NCBI RefSeq assembly: GCF_900107395.1
Contig: NZ_FNPW01000009.1
Span: 231,525 to 295,524 of the forward strand
DNA from: Pseudomonas sp. NFIX28
GTDB taxonomy: Bacteria > Pseudomonadota > Gammaproteobacteria > Pseudomonadales > Pseudomonadaceae
Length of the DNA stretch: 64,000 bases
Reading direction: 5' to 3'
Shown one piece after another: positions 16,581 through 25,280 of this stretch (the first letter of the stretch is position 1; each line of letters starts with the position of its first letter). Made by a program: the position numbers and the translations under genes. A model generated the notes under the pieces. The model was not told where the DNA came from, did no database searches, and saw only the letters and a list, made by a program, of their open reading frames with translations.

Positions 16581-16950
16581 ACGACGGCTACGCCGCCGAT
16601 CGCAGCCTCCGGCAGCGGCTACAGGATTGTGTAGCCGCTGGCGCAGCCTGCGATCGGTCGCGCAGCGGCCGTAAACCCTGGCGACGCGGTCCCTCATCAA
16701 ATGGCGTGGGTCTTTTTACGACGGCTACGCCACCGATCGCAGCCTCCGGCAGCGCTACAGGCCTTGTAGCCGCTGGCGCAGCCTGCGATCGGTCGCGCAG
16801 CGGCCGTAAACCCTGGCGACGCGGTCCCTCATCAAATGGCGTGGGTCTTCTGACGACGGCTACGCCACCGATCGCAGCCTTCGCCAGCGCTACAGGCCTT
16901 GTAGCCGCTGGCGCAGCCTGCGATCGGTCGCGTAGCGGCCGTAAACCTGA
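16581..16950 (+). repeat. tandem repeat of ~136-bp units built on REP-like palindromes
   Basis: Three copies begin with ACGACGGCTACGCC at 16581, 16718 and 16853 (periods 137 and 135 bp); the third lacks the last third of the unit. Each holds an inverted pair of GATCGCAGCC...GGCAGCG and GCCGCTGGCGCAGCCTGCGATC arms, so each is itself a hairpin. No gene lies between 16512 and 16969. Confidence 0.85.
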
Positions 16951-16969
16951 CGATTGGATGGACCCGCGT

Positions 16970-17761
16970 CTAGGGTTGGTAACCCATGCGCCAGCTCACC
17001 GCCTGGGACGCCGCCAGCAGACGTTGCGCCGCGGGGCCGTTTTCGTCGGCGTGGAACAGCGAGGTCGGGCCGACCACTGTCAGCACGGCGGCGATCTTGC
17101 CGGTGGCGTCGAACACTGGCGCCGACAAGGCATCCACCCCGGGCATCAACAGGCCATGCACATGATGCAGGCCGCGCTGGCGAATCTGTTCGCACAGGCC
17201 GGCATAGGCCTGGTCGTCCGCCAGCGCATGGGGCGCGTGGGCCTTGAGTTCCTGCTCGCGCAAATCGACGGTTTCACGGCTCGGCAAATAGGCCCCGAAC
17301 ACCAGCCCGGTGGACGAGCTGAGCAGCGGCAGCACCGAGCCCAGTTGCGTGACCACCGTCACCGCGCGCACGGCCGGCTCGATATGCACCACGGTCGCGC
17401 CCTGGTTGCCCCATACCGCGAGAAAGCAGGTCTCGTTCAATTCATCGCGCAGCTCGGCCAGGGGCAGGGCGGCGACCTTCAACACGTCCATGCTGCCCAG
17501 CGCCGCCATGCCCACCCGCAAGGCCTCGCGGCCCAGGCCATAGTGGTTGGTGGCGGTGTTCTGTTCGGCGAAACCACTGGCGATCAGCGCCTGCAGATAT
17601 CGGTGGACCTTGCTTGCCGGCATCTGCACATGTTCGGCCAGGCGCGATAGCGAGGTGGCTGGCGACAGCTCGGCCAGCGCCTTGAGGATGTCGGTGCCGA
17701 CCTCGGCCGAGCGGACTTTCTGTTTACCGTTGCTGTCGCTGGTGCTGCGCGGCTTTTCCAT
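16970..17761 (-). CDS. hmgR: IclR-family repressor HmgR
   Basis: 263 aa. N-terminal IclR winged helix (ILKALAELSPATSLSRLAEHVQMPASKVHRYLQAL) and a C-terminal GAF-like effector domain. It is divergent from hmgA; in P. putida HmgR represses hmgABC and is released by homogentisate. A dyad operator lies between the genes. The ATG at 17761 gives the usual length; the tandem repeats abut its stop. Confidence 0.88.
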   Translation of the reverse strand: MEKPRSTSDSNGKQKVRSAEVGTDILKALAELSPATSLSRLAEHVQMPASKVHRYLQALIASGFAEQNTATNHYGLGREALRVGMAALGSMDVLKVAALPLAELRDELNETCFLAVWGNQGATVVHIEPAVRAVTVVTQLGSVLPLLSSSTGLVFGAYLPSRETVDLREQELKAHAPHALADDQAYAGLCEQIRQRGLHHVHGLLMPGVDALSAPVFDATGKIAAVLTVVGPTSLFHADENGPAAQRLLAASQAVSWRMGYQP

Positions 17762-17822
17762 GGAGGCGGTGTGATCCCGGGACGAATGGGCGTCTTTATA
17801 GCTTGACGGTCAATACCAATCA

Positions 17823-17841
17823 AATTACGTTATACGTAATT
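17823..17841 (+). promoter_or_regulatory. HmgR operator candidate
   Basis: AATTACG-TTATA-CGTAATT is a perfect 7-5-7 dyad in the hmgR/hmgA gap, with a third half-site-like GGATTACG at 17842-17849. Its form agrees with the roughly 17-bp palindrome described for HmgR in P. putida. Confidence 0.65.
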
Positions 17842-17928
17842 GGATTACGATAAAAATAACGCAGGCGTGCCCAGAGCTCTTCCCAATGGAGTCGCAGGCC
17901 GCTGCCAACTCCACTTCCAGGAGGCTCC

Positions 17929-19233
17929 ATGAACCTCGATTCCACGGCGTCCGGGCTTGCGTACCAGTCGGGCTTCGGCAACCAGTTTTCCAGCGAGGCC
18001 CTGCCAGGCGCCTTGCCCATCGGCCAGAACTCCCCGCAAAAAGCCCCTTACGGCCTCTACACCGAACTCTTTTCCGGCACCGCCTTCACCATGGTTCGCA
18101 GCGAAGCGCGGCGCACCTGGATGTACCGCATCCAGCCATCGGCCAACCACCCGGCGTTCGTCAAGCTGGGCCGCCAGTTGGCGGGGGGGCCGCTGGGCGA
18201 GATCACGCCCAACCGCTTGCGCTGGAACCCGCTGGATATCCCCAGCGAGCCGACCGATTTCATCGACGGCCTGGTGAACATGGCCGCCAATTCGGCTGCG
18301 CAGAAACCCGCCGGGATCAGCATCTACACCTATCGCGCCAACCGCTCCATGGAGCGGGTGTTCTTCAATGCCGACGGCGAGTTGCTGCTGGTGCCCGAGC
18401 TGGGCCGGCTGCGCATCGCCACCGAGCTTGGGGTGCTGGAGGTCGAGCCGCTGGAGATCGCGGTGTTGCCTCGCGGCCTGAAATTCCGCGTCGAGCTGCT
18501 GGACCCGCAGGCCCGCGGCTACATTGCCGAAAACCACGGCGCGCCCCTGCGCCTGCCCGACCTGGGGCCGATCGGCAGCAACGGCCTGGCCAACCCGCGG
18601 GACTTCCTGACCCCGGTCGCCCACTACGAAGACCTCAAGCAGCCCACCACCCTGGTGCAGAAGTTCCTCGGCGAGCTGTGGGGCTGCGAACTGGATCATT
18701 CGCCGCTGAACGTGGTGGCCTGGCACGGCAACAACGTGCCGTACAAATATGACCTGCGCCGCTTCAACACCATCGGCACCGTCAGCTTCGATCACCCGGA
18801 CCCGTCGATCTTCACCGTGCTGACCTCGCCCACCAGCGTGCACGGCCTGGCCAACCTCGACTTCGTGATCTTCCCGCCGCGCTGGATGGTGGCCGAGAAC
18901 ACCTTCCGTCCGCCGTGGTTCCACCGCAACCTGATGAACGAATACATGGGCCTGATCCAGGGCGCCTACGATGCCAAGGCCGAAGGTTTCGTGCCCGGCG
19001 GCGCTTCGTTGCACAGCTGCATGAGCGCCCATGGCCCGGATGGCGAAAGCTGCACCAAGGCCATCAACGCCGAGCTGCAACCGACGAAGATCGACAACAC
19101 CATGGCCTTCATGTTCGAGACCAGCCAGGTGCTGCGCCCGAGCCAGTTCGCCCTGGAATGCCCGCAATTGCAGAACGACTATGACGCTTGCTGGGCCTCG
19201 CTGCCCGCCACCTTCAACCCGAACCGGAGATAA
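17929..19233 (+). CDS. hmgA: homogentisate 1,2-dioxygenase
   Basis: 434 aa, cytosolic non-haem iron enzyme that opens the ring of homogentisate to maleylacetoacetate in tyrosine/phenylalanine breakdown. N-terminal LAYQSGFGNQFSSEALPGALP and C-terminal-half motifs FPPRWMVAENTFRPPWFHRN and NEYMGLIQG carry the iron-ligating His/Glu residues of the family. Length is standard. GGAGGCTCC before the ATG at 17929 is a good ribosome site. hmgB begins 3 bp after the stop. Confidence 0.96.
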   Translation: MNLDSTASGLAYQSGFGNQFSSEALPGALPIGQNSPQKAPYGLYTELFSGTAFTMVRSEARRTWMYRIQPSANHPAFVKLGRQLAGGPLGEITPNRLRWNPLDIPSEPTDFIDGLVNMAANSAAQKPAGISIYTYRANRSMERVFFNADGELLLVPELGRLRIATELGVLEVEPLEIAVLPRGLKFRVELLDPQARGYIAENHGAPLRLPDLGPIGSNGLANPRDFLTPVAHYEDLKQPTTLVQKFLGELWGCELDHSPLNVVAWHGNNVPYKYDLRRFNTIGTVSFDHPDPSIFTVLTSPTSVHGLANLDFVIFPPRWMVAENTFRPPWFHRNLMNEYMGLIQGAYDAKAEGFVPGGASLHSCMSAHGPDGESCTKAINAELQPTKIDNTMAFMFETSQVLRPSQFALECPQLQNDYDACWASLPATFNPNRR

Positions 19234-19236
19234 CCC

Positions 19237-20541
19237 ATGAATCAGCCAACCGTCACCCGCAGCTGGGTTGCCTCCGCCAACGACCATGCCGACTTCCCGT
19301 TGCAGAACCTGCCGCTGGGGGTGTTCAGCCTCCAGGGTTCGGCGCCGCGCAGCGGCGTGGCCATCGGCGAGCACATCTTCGACCTGGAAGCGGCGCTGGA
19401 TGCCGGGCTGTTCGAGGGCGCTGCCAAGGCTGCGGTGGAAGCCACCCGTGGCGGCCAGTTGAATGCCTTTTTCGAGCTGGGCCGCCCGGCCCGCGTCGCC
19501 CTGCGCGAACGCCTGCTGGAGCTGCTCGGCGAAGGCAGCAGCCTGTGCGGCAAGATTGAAGCCCAGGGCGCGAAACTGCTGCCCCTGGCCGCCGATTGCC
19601 AGATGCACCTGCCGGCGAAAATCACCGACTACACCGATTTCTATGTCGGCATCGAGCACGCGCAGAACGTCGGCAAGCTGTTCCGCCCGGACAACCCGCT
19701 GCTGCCGAACTACAAATACGTGCCGATCGGTTACCACGGCCGCGCTTCCACCATTCGCCCCTCCGGCGCCGACGTTCGCCGGCCGAAGGGCCAGACCCTG
19801 CCTGCCGGCCAGAGCGAGCCGACCTTCGGCCCTTGCGCGCGGCTGGACTACGAACTGGAGCTGGGCATCTGGATCGGCCAGGGCAACGAAATGGGCGAGC
19901 CGATCGCCATCGGCGACGCCGCCGAGCATATCGCCGGTTTCTGCCTGCTCAACGACTGGTCGGCGCGGGATATCCAGGCCTGGGAATACCAGCCGCTGGG
20001 CCCGTTCCTGTCGAAAAGCTTCATTACCAGCATCTCGCCGTGGGTGGTGACGGCCGAAGCCCTGGAACCGTTCCGCAAGGCCCAGCCGGCGCGTCCGGAG
20101 GGCGATCCGCAACCGCTGCCGTACCTGCTGGACAAGCGCGACCAGGCCGCCGGTGGTTTCGACATCGAGCTGGAAGTGCTGCTGCTCACCGAGGCGATGC
20201 GCGAGCAGGGCCTGCCGGCTCATCGCCTGACCCTGAGCAACACCCAGTACATGTACTGGACCGTGGCGCAGATGGTCGCCCACCACAGCGTCAACGGCTG
20301 CCAGTTGCAGGCCGGCGACCTGTTCGGCTCGGGCACCCTGTCGGGCCCGCACAGCAGCCAGTTCGGCAGCCTGTTGGAAATCACCGAGGGCGGCAAGAAA
20401 CCGATCGAGCTGGCGTCCGGCGAAGTGCGCAAGTTCCTCGAGGACGGCGACGAAATCATCCTGCGCGGTCGCTGCCGTCGCGAGGGTTTTGCGTCCATCG
20501 GTTTCGGCGAATGCCGCGGCAAAATCCTGCCTGCCCGTTAA
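19237..20541 (+). CDS. hmgB: fumarylacetoacetase
   Basis: 434 aa. Hydrolyses fumarylacetoacetate to fumarate and acetoacetate, the last step of the homogentisate path. The catalytic and metal region DYTDFYVGIEHAQNVGKLFR and YHGRASTIRPSG, then LDYELELGIWIG and LNDWSARDIQAWEYQPLGP are intact. It starts 3 bp after hmgA and is followed 12 bp later by hmgC, so a tight operon. Also called fahA. Confidence 0.96.
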   Translation: MNQPTVTRSWVASANDHADFPLQNLPLGVFSLQGSAPRSGVAIGEHIFDLEAALDAGLFEGAAKAAVEATRGGQLNAFFELGRPARVALRERLLELLGEGSSLCGKIEAQGAKLLPLAADCQMHLPAKITDYTDFYVGIEHAQNVGKLFRPDNPLLPNYKYVPIGYHGRASTIRPSGADVRRPKGQTLPAGQSEPTFGPCARLDYELELGIWIGQGNEMGEPIAIGDAAEHIAGFCLLNDWSARDIQAWEYQPLGPFLSKSFITSISPWVVTAEALEPFRKAQPARPEGDPQPLPYLLDKRDQAAGGFDIELEVLLLTEAMREQGLPAHRLTLSNTQYMYWTVAQMVAHHSVNGCQLQAGDLFGSGTLSGPHSSQFGSLLEITEGGKKPIELASGEVRKFLEDGDEIILRGRCRREGFASIGFGECRGKILPAR

Positions 20542-20553
20542 GAGGTGTGCGTC

Positions 20554-21192
20554 ATGGAGCTTTATACCTACTACCGTTCGACCGCCTCCTACCGGGTGCG
20601 CATCGCGCTGGCGCTCAAGGGCCTGGATTACCAGGCGCTGCCGGTCAACCTGCTGGTGCCCGCCGGCGGTGCCCACCGCCAGCCGGAATACCTGCGGATC
20701 AACCCGCAAGGTCGCGTGCCGGCCTTGCGCACCGATGAGGGCGAGCTGCTGATCCAGTCGCTGGCCATCATCGAATACCTCGAGGAACGTTATCCACAGG
20801 TGCCGTTGCTCTCCAAAGCGCTGGCGGCCCGTGCCCACGAACGGGCGGTGGCGTTGCTGATCGGTTGCGATATCCATCCGTTGCACAACTCCGGCACGCA
20901 AAACCTGTTGCGCCAGTGGGGCTATGACGACGCCCGGGTGCTGGAATGGATCGGCCACTGGATCGGCAATGGCCTGGCGGCGGTCGAGCAGTTGATCGGC
21001 GAGCAGGGCTATTGCTTCGGCGAGCAACCGGGCCTGGCCGACACTTTCCTGATTCCCCAGCTGTACGCGGCCGAGCGCTTCAAGGTGTCGTTGGACGCCT
21101 ATCCGCGGATTCGCCGGGTCGCCGCCCTGGCCGCCGAGCATCCGGCGTTCCAGCAGGCCCATCCGGCCAATCAGCCCGATACGCCCGCCTGA
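20554..21192 (+). CDS. maiA: maleylacetoacetate isomerase
   Basis: 212 aa, zeta-class glutathione transferase that isomerises maleylacetoacetate to fumarylacetoacetate with glutathione. The zeta signature YYRSTASYRVRIALALKG holds the active SSxxxxR-like serines; NPQGRVPAL and IQSLAIIEYLEE are the glutathione-site segments. ATG at 20554 follows AGAGGTG; the GTG-like start 9 bp earlier is less likely. This is hmgC in Pseudomonas naming. Confidence 0.94.
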   Translation: MELYTYYRSTASYRVRIALALKGLDYQALPVNLLVPAGGAHRQPEYLRINPQGRVPALRTDEGELLIQSLAIIEYLEERYPQVPLLSKALAARAHERAVALLIGCDIHPLHNSGTQNLLRQWGYDDARVLEWIGHWIGNGLAAVEQLIGEQGYCFGEQPGLADTFLIPQLYAAERFKVSLDAYPRIRRVAALAAEHPAFQQAHPANQPDTPA

Positions 21193-21197
21193 CCTGT

Positions 21198-21293
21198 GTA
21201 GCCGCTGCCGCAGGCTGCGATAAGGCCGAAGGCCTTCAGCTGTCTGAAGATCCACGCCTCTTCGAGGCGATCGCAGCCTGCGGCAGCGGCTAC
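21198..21293. repeat. REP pair (GTAGCCGCTGCC family)
   Basis: GTAGCCGCTGCCGCAGGC at 21198 and its complement ending at 21293 enclose ~55 bp, the usual REPIN doublet. It starts 6 bp after maiA and could act as a 3' stabiliser or terminator. Confidence 0.85.
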
Positions 21294-21321
21294 ATCGACT
21301 GTGTTGCGTGGGTTACGCCTG

Positions 21322-21438
21322 TAGCCGCTGCCGAGCAACGCGAGGCTGCGCACGACCGCGCAGCGGGCGCCGCTCCTGAGGGCGCCGGAGGGCCTGCGAC
21401 CAGCGTGGTCCGGACCATCGCAGCCAGCGGCAGGGGCT
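21322..21438. repeat. degenerate REP pair of the same family
   Basis: GTAGCCGCTGCC at 21322 faces a worn CGGCAGGGGCTA at the other end. Together with the previous pair it fills the 312-bp gap before the MFS gene; nothing else is seen there. Confidence 0.6.
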
Positions 21439-21504
21439 AAAGATCAACCGTGCCCGTCCGGAGGTGCGGCTCCCATAACGATAAAAAACAGCAGGTACCT
21501 TGCG

Positions 21505-22875
21505 ATGCACAATCAGATTGCCAGCTTTCGGGCGGCGCTCGACGCCCGTCCCGTGTCGCGTTATCAGTGGTTGCTTCTTCTGCTCCTGGCCTTGTTGCTG
21601 GTCACCGACGGCTATGACGCCCAGGTGCTGGGGTATGTGGTGCCGGCCCTGGCCCAGGACTGGGGCCTGGAGAAAGCCGCGTTCGGCCCGGTGTTCAGCG
21701 CCAACCTGCTGGGCCTGACCCTGGGCTCGCTGGCGGTGACACCGCTGGCGGACCGTTTTGGCGTGCGGCGGATCCTGCTGGCCTGCGTGCTGATCTACGC
21801 CAGCCTCACCGTGCTGATGGTTTTCGCCGATTCGCTGAACAGCCTGATGGTCGCGCGTTTTATCTGCGGCATCGGCATGGGCGGGGCGATGCCCAGCGCC
21901 ATGGCGCTGATGTCGGAATATTCGCCGCCGCGCCTGCGGACCCTGATGGTCACCCTGGCCGCTTGCGGTTTCTCCTTCGGCGGCGCGGCCGGCGGGTTTG
22001 TCGCCGCCGGGTTTATCGACAGTTTCGGCTGGCAGGCGGTGTTCCTCGCCGGTGGCGTCACGCCATTGCTGCTGTTTCCGTTCCTGGCCTGGTTCCTCCC
22101 GGAATCGTTGCCGCGCCTGCTGCGCGATCAGCCGCCTTACACACGCCTGCGCAAAGTCACCGCGCGCATGTTGCCGGGCTGGCAGCCACCGCCTGCCTCA
22201 GGGGCGCAGAACGACGCCGGGCAGGGCAGCAAACTCACGGTGCTCGAGCTGTTCCGCCACGGTTATGCGCGCCCGACGCTGCTGATCTGGTCGACCTTTT
22301 TCGTCAGCCTGATCCTACTGTATTTCATGATCAGCTGGTTGCCGTCGCTGCTGCTGGAAAGCGGCCTGGGGCTCAACGAAGCGAATCTGGTGACCTCGAT
22401 GTTCCTGTTCGCCGGCACCCTGGGGGCCATCTGCATGGCCTGGTTCGCCGACCGCCTACAACGCAAGGTGCGGCTGCTCTCGGCGGTACTCGCCGGGGCC
22501 GCGCTGTGCACCCTGCTGTTGGGCCTGAACCACGACAACCCGCGCTACCTGGTGGCCTTCGTCTTCGCCGCGGGTTTCTGCATCATCGGCGGCCAGTTGA
22601 CCCTCAACGCCTTCGCCAGCAACTTCTACCCGGCCCACGTCCGCGCCACCGGCACCGGCTGGGCCCTGGGAGTCGGCCGCTTCGGCTCGATCCTCGGGCC
22701 GCTGTTCGGCAGCTTGCTGCTGGCAATGCACATCCCGGTGCAGCAGATTTTCTTCTTCTGCGCGATTCCGGCGGTGATTGCGGCGCTGCTGATCATCCAG
22801 GTGCGCTCGCCGTCCGAGGCACCTTCGGCAGGCGCGGCGCCTGCCCCTGAACTGCAGGCACCGCTCAAACCGTGA
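21505..22875 (+). CDS. MFS transporter, aromatic acid:H+ symporter (AAHS) family
   Basis: 456 aa, twelve predicted helices. The AAHS hallmark in helix 1 is DGYDAQVLGYVVPAL; the MFS loop 2-3 motif PLADRFGVRR is present, and a charged central loop lies at ~200-245. The family imports benzoate-type and hydroxylated aromatic acids with protons. Its position after hmgABC suggests a tyrosine-derived or related aromatic acid, but two REP doublets separate it, so it may have its own promoter. ATG at 21505. Confidence 0.85.
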   Translation: MHNQIASFRAALDARPVSRYQWLLLLLLALLLVTDGYDAQVLGYVVPALAQDWGLEKAAFGPVFSANLLGLTLGSLAVTPLADRFGVRRILLACVLIYASLTVLMVFADSLNSLMVARFICGIGMGGAMPSAMALMSEYSPPRLRTLMVTLAACGFSFGGAAGGFVAAGFIDSFGWQAVFLAGGVTPLLLFPFLAWFLPESLPRLLRDQPPYTRLRKVTARMLPGWQPPPASGAQNDAGQGSKLTVLELFRHGYARPTLLIWSTFFVSLILLYFMISWLPSLLLESGLGLNEANLVTSMFLFAGTLGAICMAWFADRLQRKVRLLSAVLAGAALCTLLLGLNHDNPRYLVAFVFAAGFCIIGGQLTLNAFASNFYPAHVRATGTGWALGVGRFGSILGPLFGSLLLAMHIPVQQIFFFCAIPAVIAALLIIQVRSPSEAPSAGAAPAPELQAPLKP

Positions 22876-22887
22876 AGACGCGCGGGC

Positions 22888-23355
22888 TCAGCGTGGCAGA
22901 TGCTTGATCATCGGCACGCAGGCCAGGGTCAGGCCCCGCGGCGAATGGTACTGGGCAACCTGCTCGCCGACGAAGCTGCAGTGGCGATAGAAGTCTGCGG
23001 CGTTCAGGGTCGAATCCAGGGTCAGGTGCGGCAGGCCGGCCTGCAGTGCCAGCTGTTCGAGGTAGTCCATCATCTGCCGGCCGATCCCGCGGCCCATGTA
23101 CGCGGGATCGACAAACACCGCATCGACCTGCCCCGACTCCAGGTCGAGCATGCCGCTGGCGGCGATCTGGCCGTCGATGACGGCTACGTGCCCGGTCTTC
23201 TCCAGGACTTCGATGAAGTAGTCCCCCAGGCTCCCGGCGGTCCAGACCTGCAGGTCGGCGGCGGGGTAATGGCCGCTGCACTGGTGGTTGATGGCTTGGT
23301 TGCGAATGACGAAGACGCGTTGCGCGTCGTCGCCATGAGCTTTTCTGATCAGCAT
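22888..23355 (-). CDS. GNAT N-acetyltransferase
   Basis: 155 aa. The acetyl-CoA binding motif V-x-PxYMGRGIGRQMM sits after the DAVFVD strand, and LTLDSTLNAADFYRHCSFV is the usual GNAT C-terminal segment. Target unknown; this subgroup acts on small amines or protein N-termini. ATG at 23355 (MLIRKAHGDDA) was preferred because the GNAT fold starts there. Confidence 0.82.
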   Translation of the reverse strand: MLIRKAHGDDAQRVFVIRNQAINHQCSGHYPAADLQVWTAGSLGDYFIEVLEKTGHVAVIDGQIAASGMLDLESGQVDAVFVDPAYMGRGIGRQMMDYLEQLALQAGLPHLTLDSTLNAADFYRHCSFVGEQVAQYHSPRGLTLACVPMIKHLPR

Positions 23356-23411
23356 GCTGTGCCCATTCCCTGGTATGAACCGAGCATCCTGGCGGAGCCC
23401 GGGCGTGGCTG

Positions 23412-24224
23412 TCATGCCGCCCTGGCCTGGATCAGCAGTAGCCCCCAACCGGTCAGCAACGTGCCGTCCTCCCGCAGCAAGGGTTGTGTGGCCGTGCGCA
23501 GTTCGCTCTTCATCAACGCGCGATTGGCGGGTGTCAGACGATCCAGGTCGTAGGTTTCTGTCAATGAGTCCCAGAGCTCTTCGAAGGTAGGCTTCCATTC
23601 AAGGTCCAGTTCCTCGAAGTGCAGTGAGGTGAAGCTGTGGCCCAACAGCGTCCGCCATCCACTTTGTGACTGAGTACGGGGATCCACCAGGGGCAGGGGA
23701 CGGAGCTGGTCGCGTCGGGCGGCGGCGCGGAAGGCCTGCAAGTAGTGCAGGCCCGGTTCGCCCAACAGAAAGGCCCGGCTGACGATGGCCGAGAATTGCC
23801 CGCCCTTGGCCAGGACCCGATGGATTTCCCCCAGCACCTGTTCGATATCGCTCATGAGCATCAGTGCCAGGTGCGATACCACGGCATCGACGCTGCCAGT
23901 GGCAATCGATAGGCTCTGGGCCCGTTCATTGAGCAGCACGCTGCGGTTCGCGAGGCGGATGCGGGCCGCCTGCAGTTCGGTTGCGCTCATGTCCACGCCG
24001 GTCAACCGCGCTTCGGGATACGCCCTGGCCAGCAGATCCAGCAGGAAGCCGTCGCCGCAGCCCAGGTCCAGCACCCGTGCGCGAGGCTGAGCGGTGGCGA
24101 GCGTGGCTGCCAGCATCTCGTAGGATGAACCGCGCCCTGGCAGGCTCAGCCCGGAGAAAGCCGGCGGCGTGGTGCCGGGGCGACGTTGGTGAAAGTCCTG
24201 AAGAAAGCGTTCGGCGCTGTTCAT
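23412..24224 (-). CDS. SAM-dependent class I methyltransferase
   Basis: 270 aa. Motif I VLDLGCGDGFLLDLLA, followed by LTGVDMS and the post-motif VDAVVSHLALMLMSD, defines a Methyltransf_11-type domain at ~55-150. Acceptor unknown. The ATG at 24224 has AAGGA at 8 nt; the in-frame ATG at 24233 lies inside that ribosome site. Confidence 0.82.
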   Translation of the reverse strand: MNSAERFLQDFHQRRPGTTPPAFSGLSLPGRGSSYEMLAATLATAQPRARVLDLGCGDGFLLDLLARAYPEARLTGVDMSATELQAARIRLANRSVLLNERAQSLSIATGSVDAVVSHLALMLMSDIEQVLGEIHRVLAKGGQFSAIVSRAFLLGEPGLHYLQAFRAAARRDQLRPLPLVDPRTQSQSGWRTLLGHSFTSLHFEELDLEWKPTFEELWDSLTETYDLDRLTPANRALMKSELRTATQPLLREDGTLLTGWGLLLIQARAA

Positions 24225-24292
24225 GCTGTTCATCCTTGAAGCAAACGGAGAGTTGTCGCCGGGCATTGTGGCATGGAAGGCAGAGCGCCCCA

Positions 24293-25096
24293 TCAATGGA
24301 CGATGCTATTGGGCGGCAGGTGGCCCAGGCGTTCGGTCAGGCGCAGGCGCTGGATCGGGTCTTCGCTGAGCAGCAGGGCGTGCTCCAGGTCGAAGCGTTC
24401 GGCGTTGGGGCAGTCCAGGTGCTGGTAGAGGCTGGCGCGGGCCAGGTAGTCGGAGGCGCTGCCGTTGCCCAGTTCCAGCACCCGTTCGGCATCGATCAGT
24501 GCGTTCAGGTAGTCGTCGTGGCTCAGGTGCAACTGGCGCAGGTTGCGCGACAGGCGCTGGAGCATCTGCTGCGGGCTGGCGGTGGCCAGGTGCTCGGACG
24601 CCAGCTTGATGTTCGGCCCGTACTGGCGCTCCAGCAGCTCACGGCAGTCGTTGGGGTACAGGCGGCGCCCGCCGCAGGGGTCGAGCAAGTGGTCGGCGCC
24701 GGGCACGCGCAACAGAAAGTGCCCGGGGAAATTGACCCCGACCATGGGGATTTCCAGGCGCCGCGCCAGCTCCAGGGCGATCAGCCCCAACGCCAGCGGT
24801 TGCCCGCGCCGGGTGTGCAGCACTCTGTCCAGCAGCGCCGCCTGCGGGCGCAGCGGCAGGAATTCGTCCTGCTGGAAACCCAGGTCGTTCATGCGCCGCA
24901 GCAGGGGCTGGCCCAGTTCACTGACCGGCAGCAACGGCAGGCCGGCGCTGACCCGTTGTTGCAGTTCCTTGAAGTCCTGCAGCAGTTGTTCGGGCGAAAC
25001 CTCTTTATCGTGTTCGGCGGCGATCCACAGCGCCGCCTCGAAAAGTGCGGGCGGGGACTGTTGCAGGCAGGCGAAAAAAGCTTGACGCGGGTTCAT
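24293..25096 (-). CDS. SirB1-like transglutaminase/TPR protein
   Basis: 267 aa, cytosolic. The N-terminal part is a transglutaminase-like fold seen in SirB1 (RRGQPLALGLIALELARRLEIPMVGVNFPGHFLLR), but the active-site Cys is not kept. The C-terminal part is a TPR-like helical pair (YLNALIDAERVLELG...ASLYQHLDC). Family function is unclear. The stop lies 68 bp before the methyltransferase start, so co-transcription is possible. Confidence 0.78.
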   Translation of the reverse strand: MNPRQAFFACLQQSPPALFEAALWIAAEHDKEVSPEQLLQDFKELQQRVSAGLPLLPVSELGQPLLRRMNDLGFQQDEFLPLRPQAALLDRVLHTRRGQPLALGLIALELARRLEIPMVGVNFPGHFLLRVPGADHLLDPCGGRRLYPNDCRELLERQYGPNIKLASEHLATASPQQMLQRLSRNLRQLHLSHDDYLNALIDAERVLELGNGSASDYLARASLYQHLDCPNAERFDLEHALLLSEDPIQRLRLTERLGHLPPNSIVH

Positions 25097-25280
25097 CGAA
25101 ATCTCCAGCGAATGCCTCGTTTTTAGCCCCGTCGCAGGCGTTCGTCCAGTGCCGTACACATGTCGTAGCAGGTTATTTCCTAAAGCCCGGAAAGGCGTCC
25201 GGCTTATTCCCGCGCGCTCCAGCAAATTTCATGCACAAGCCTATACTGGCGACTACAAGAAGTGATTCGGGAGCCTGACG

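Noticed and set aside
17845..21255. 1136-codon open frame on the minus strand
   Set aside because: It is antisense to hmgABC, which are certain by motif; long antisense frames are common in GC-rich DNA with strong third-position bias.
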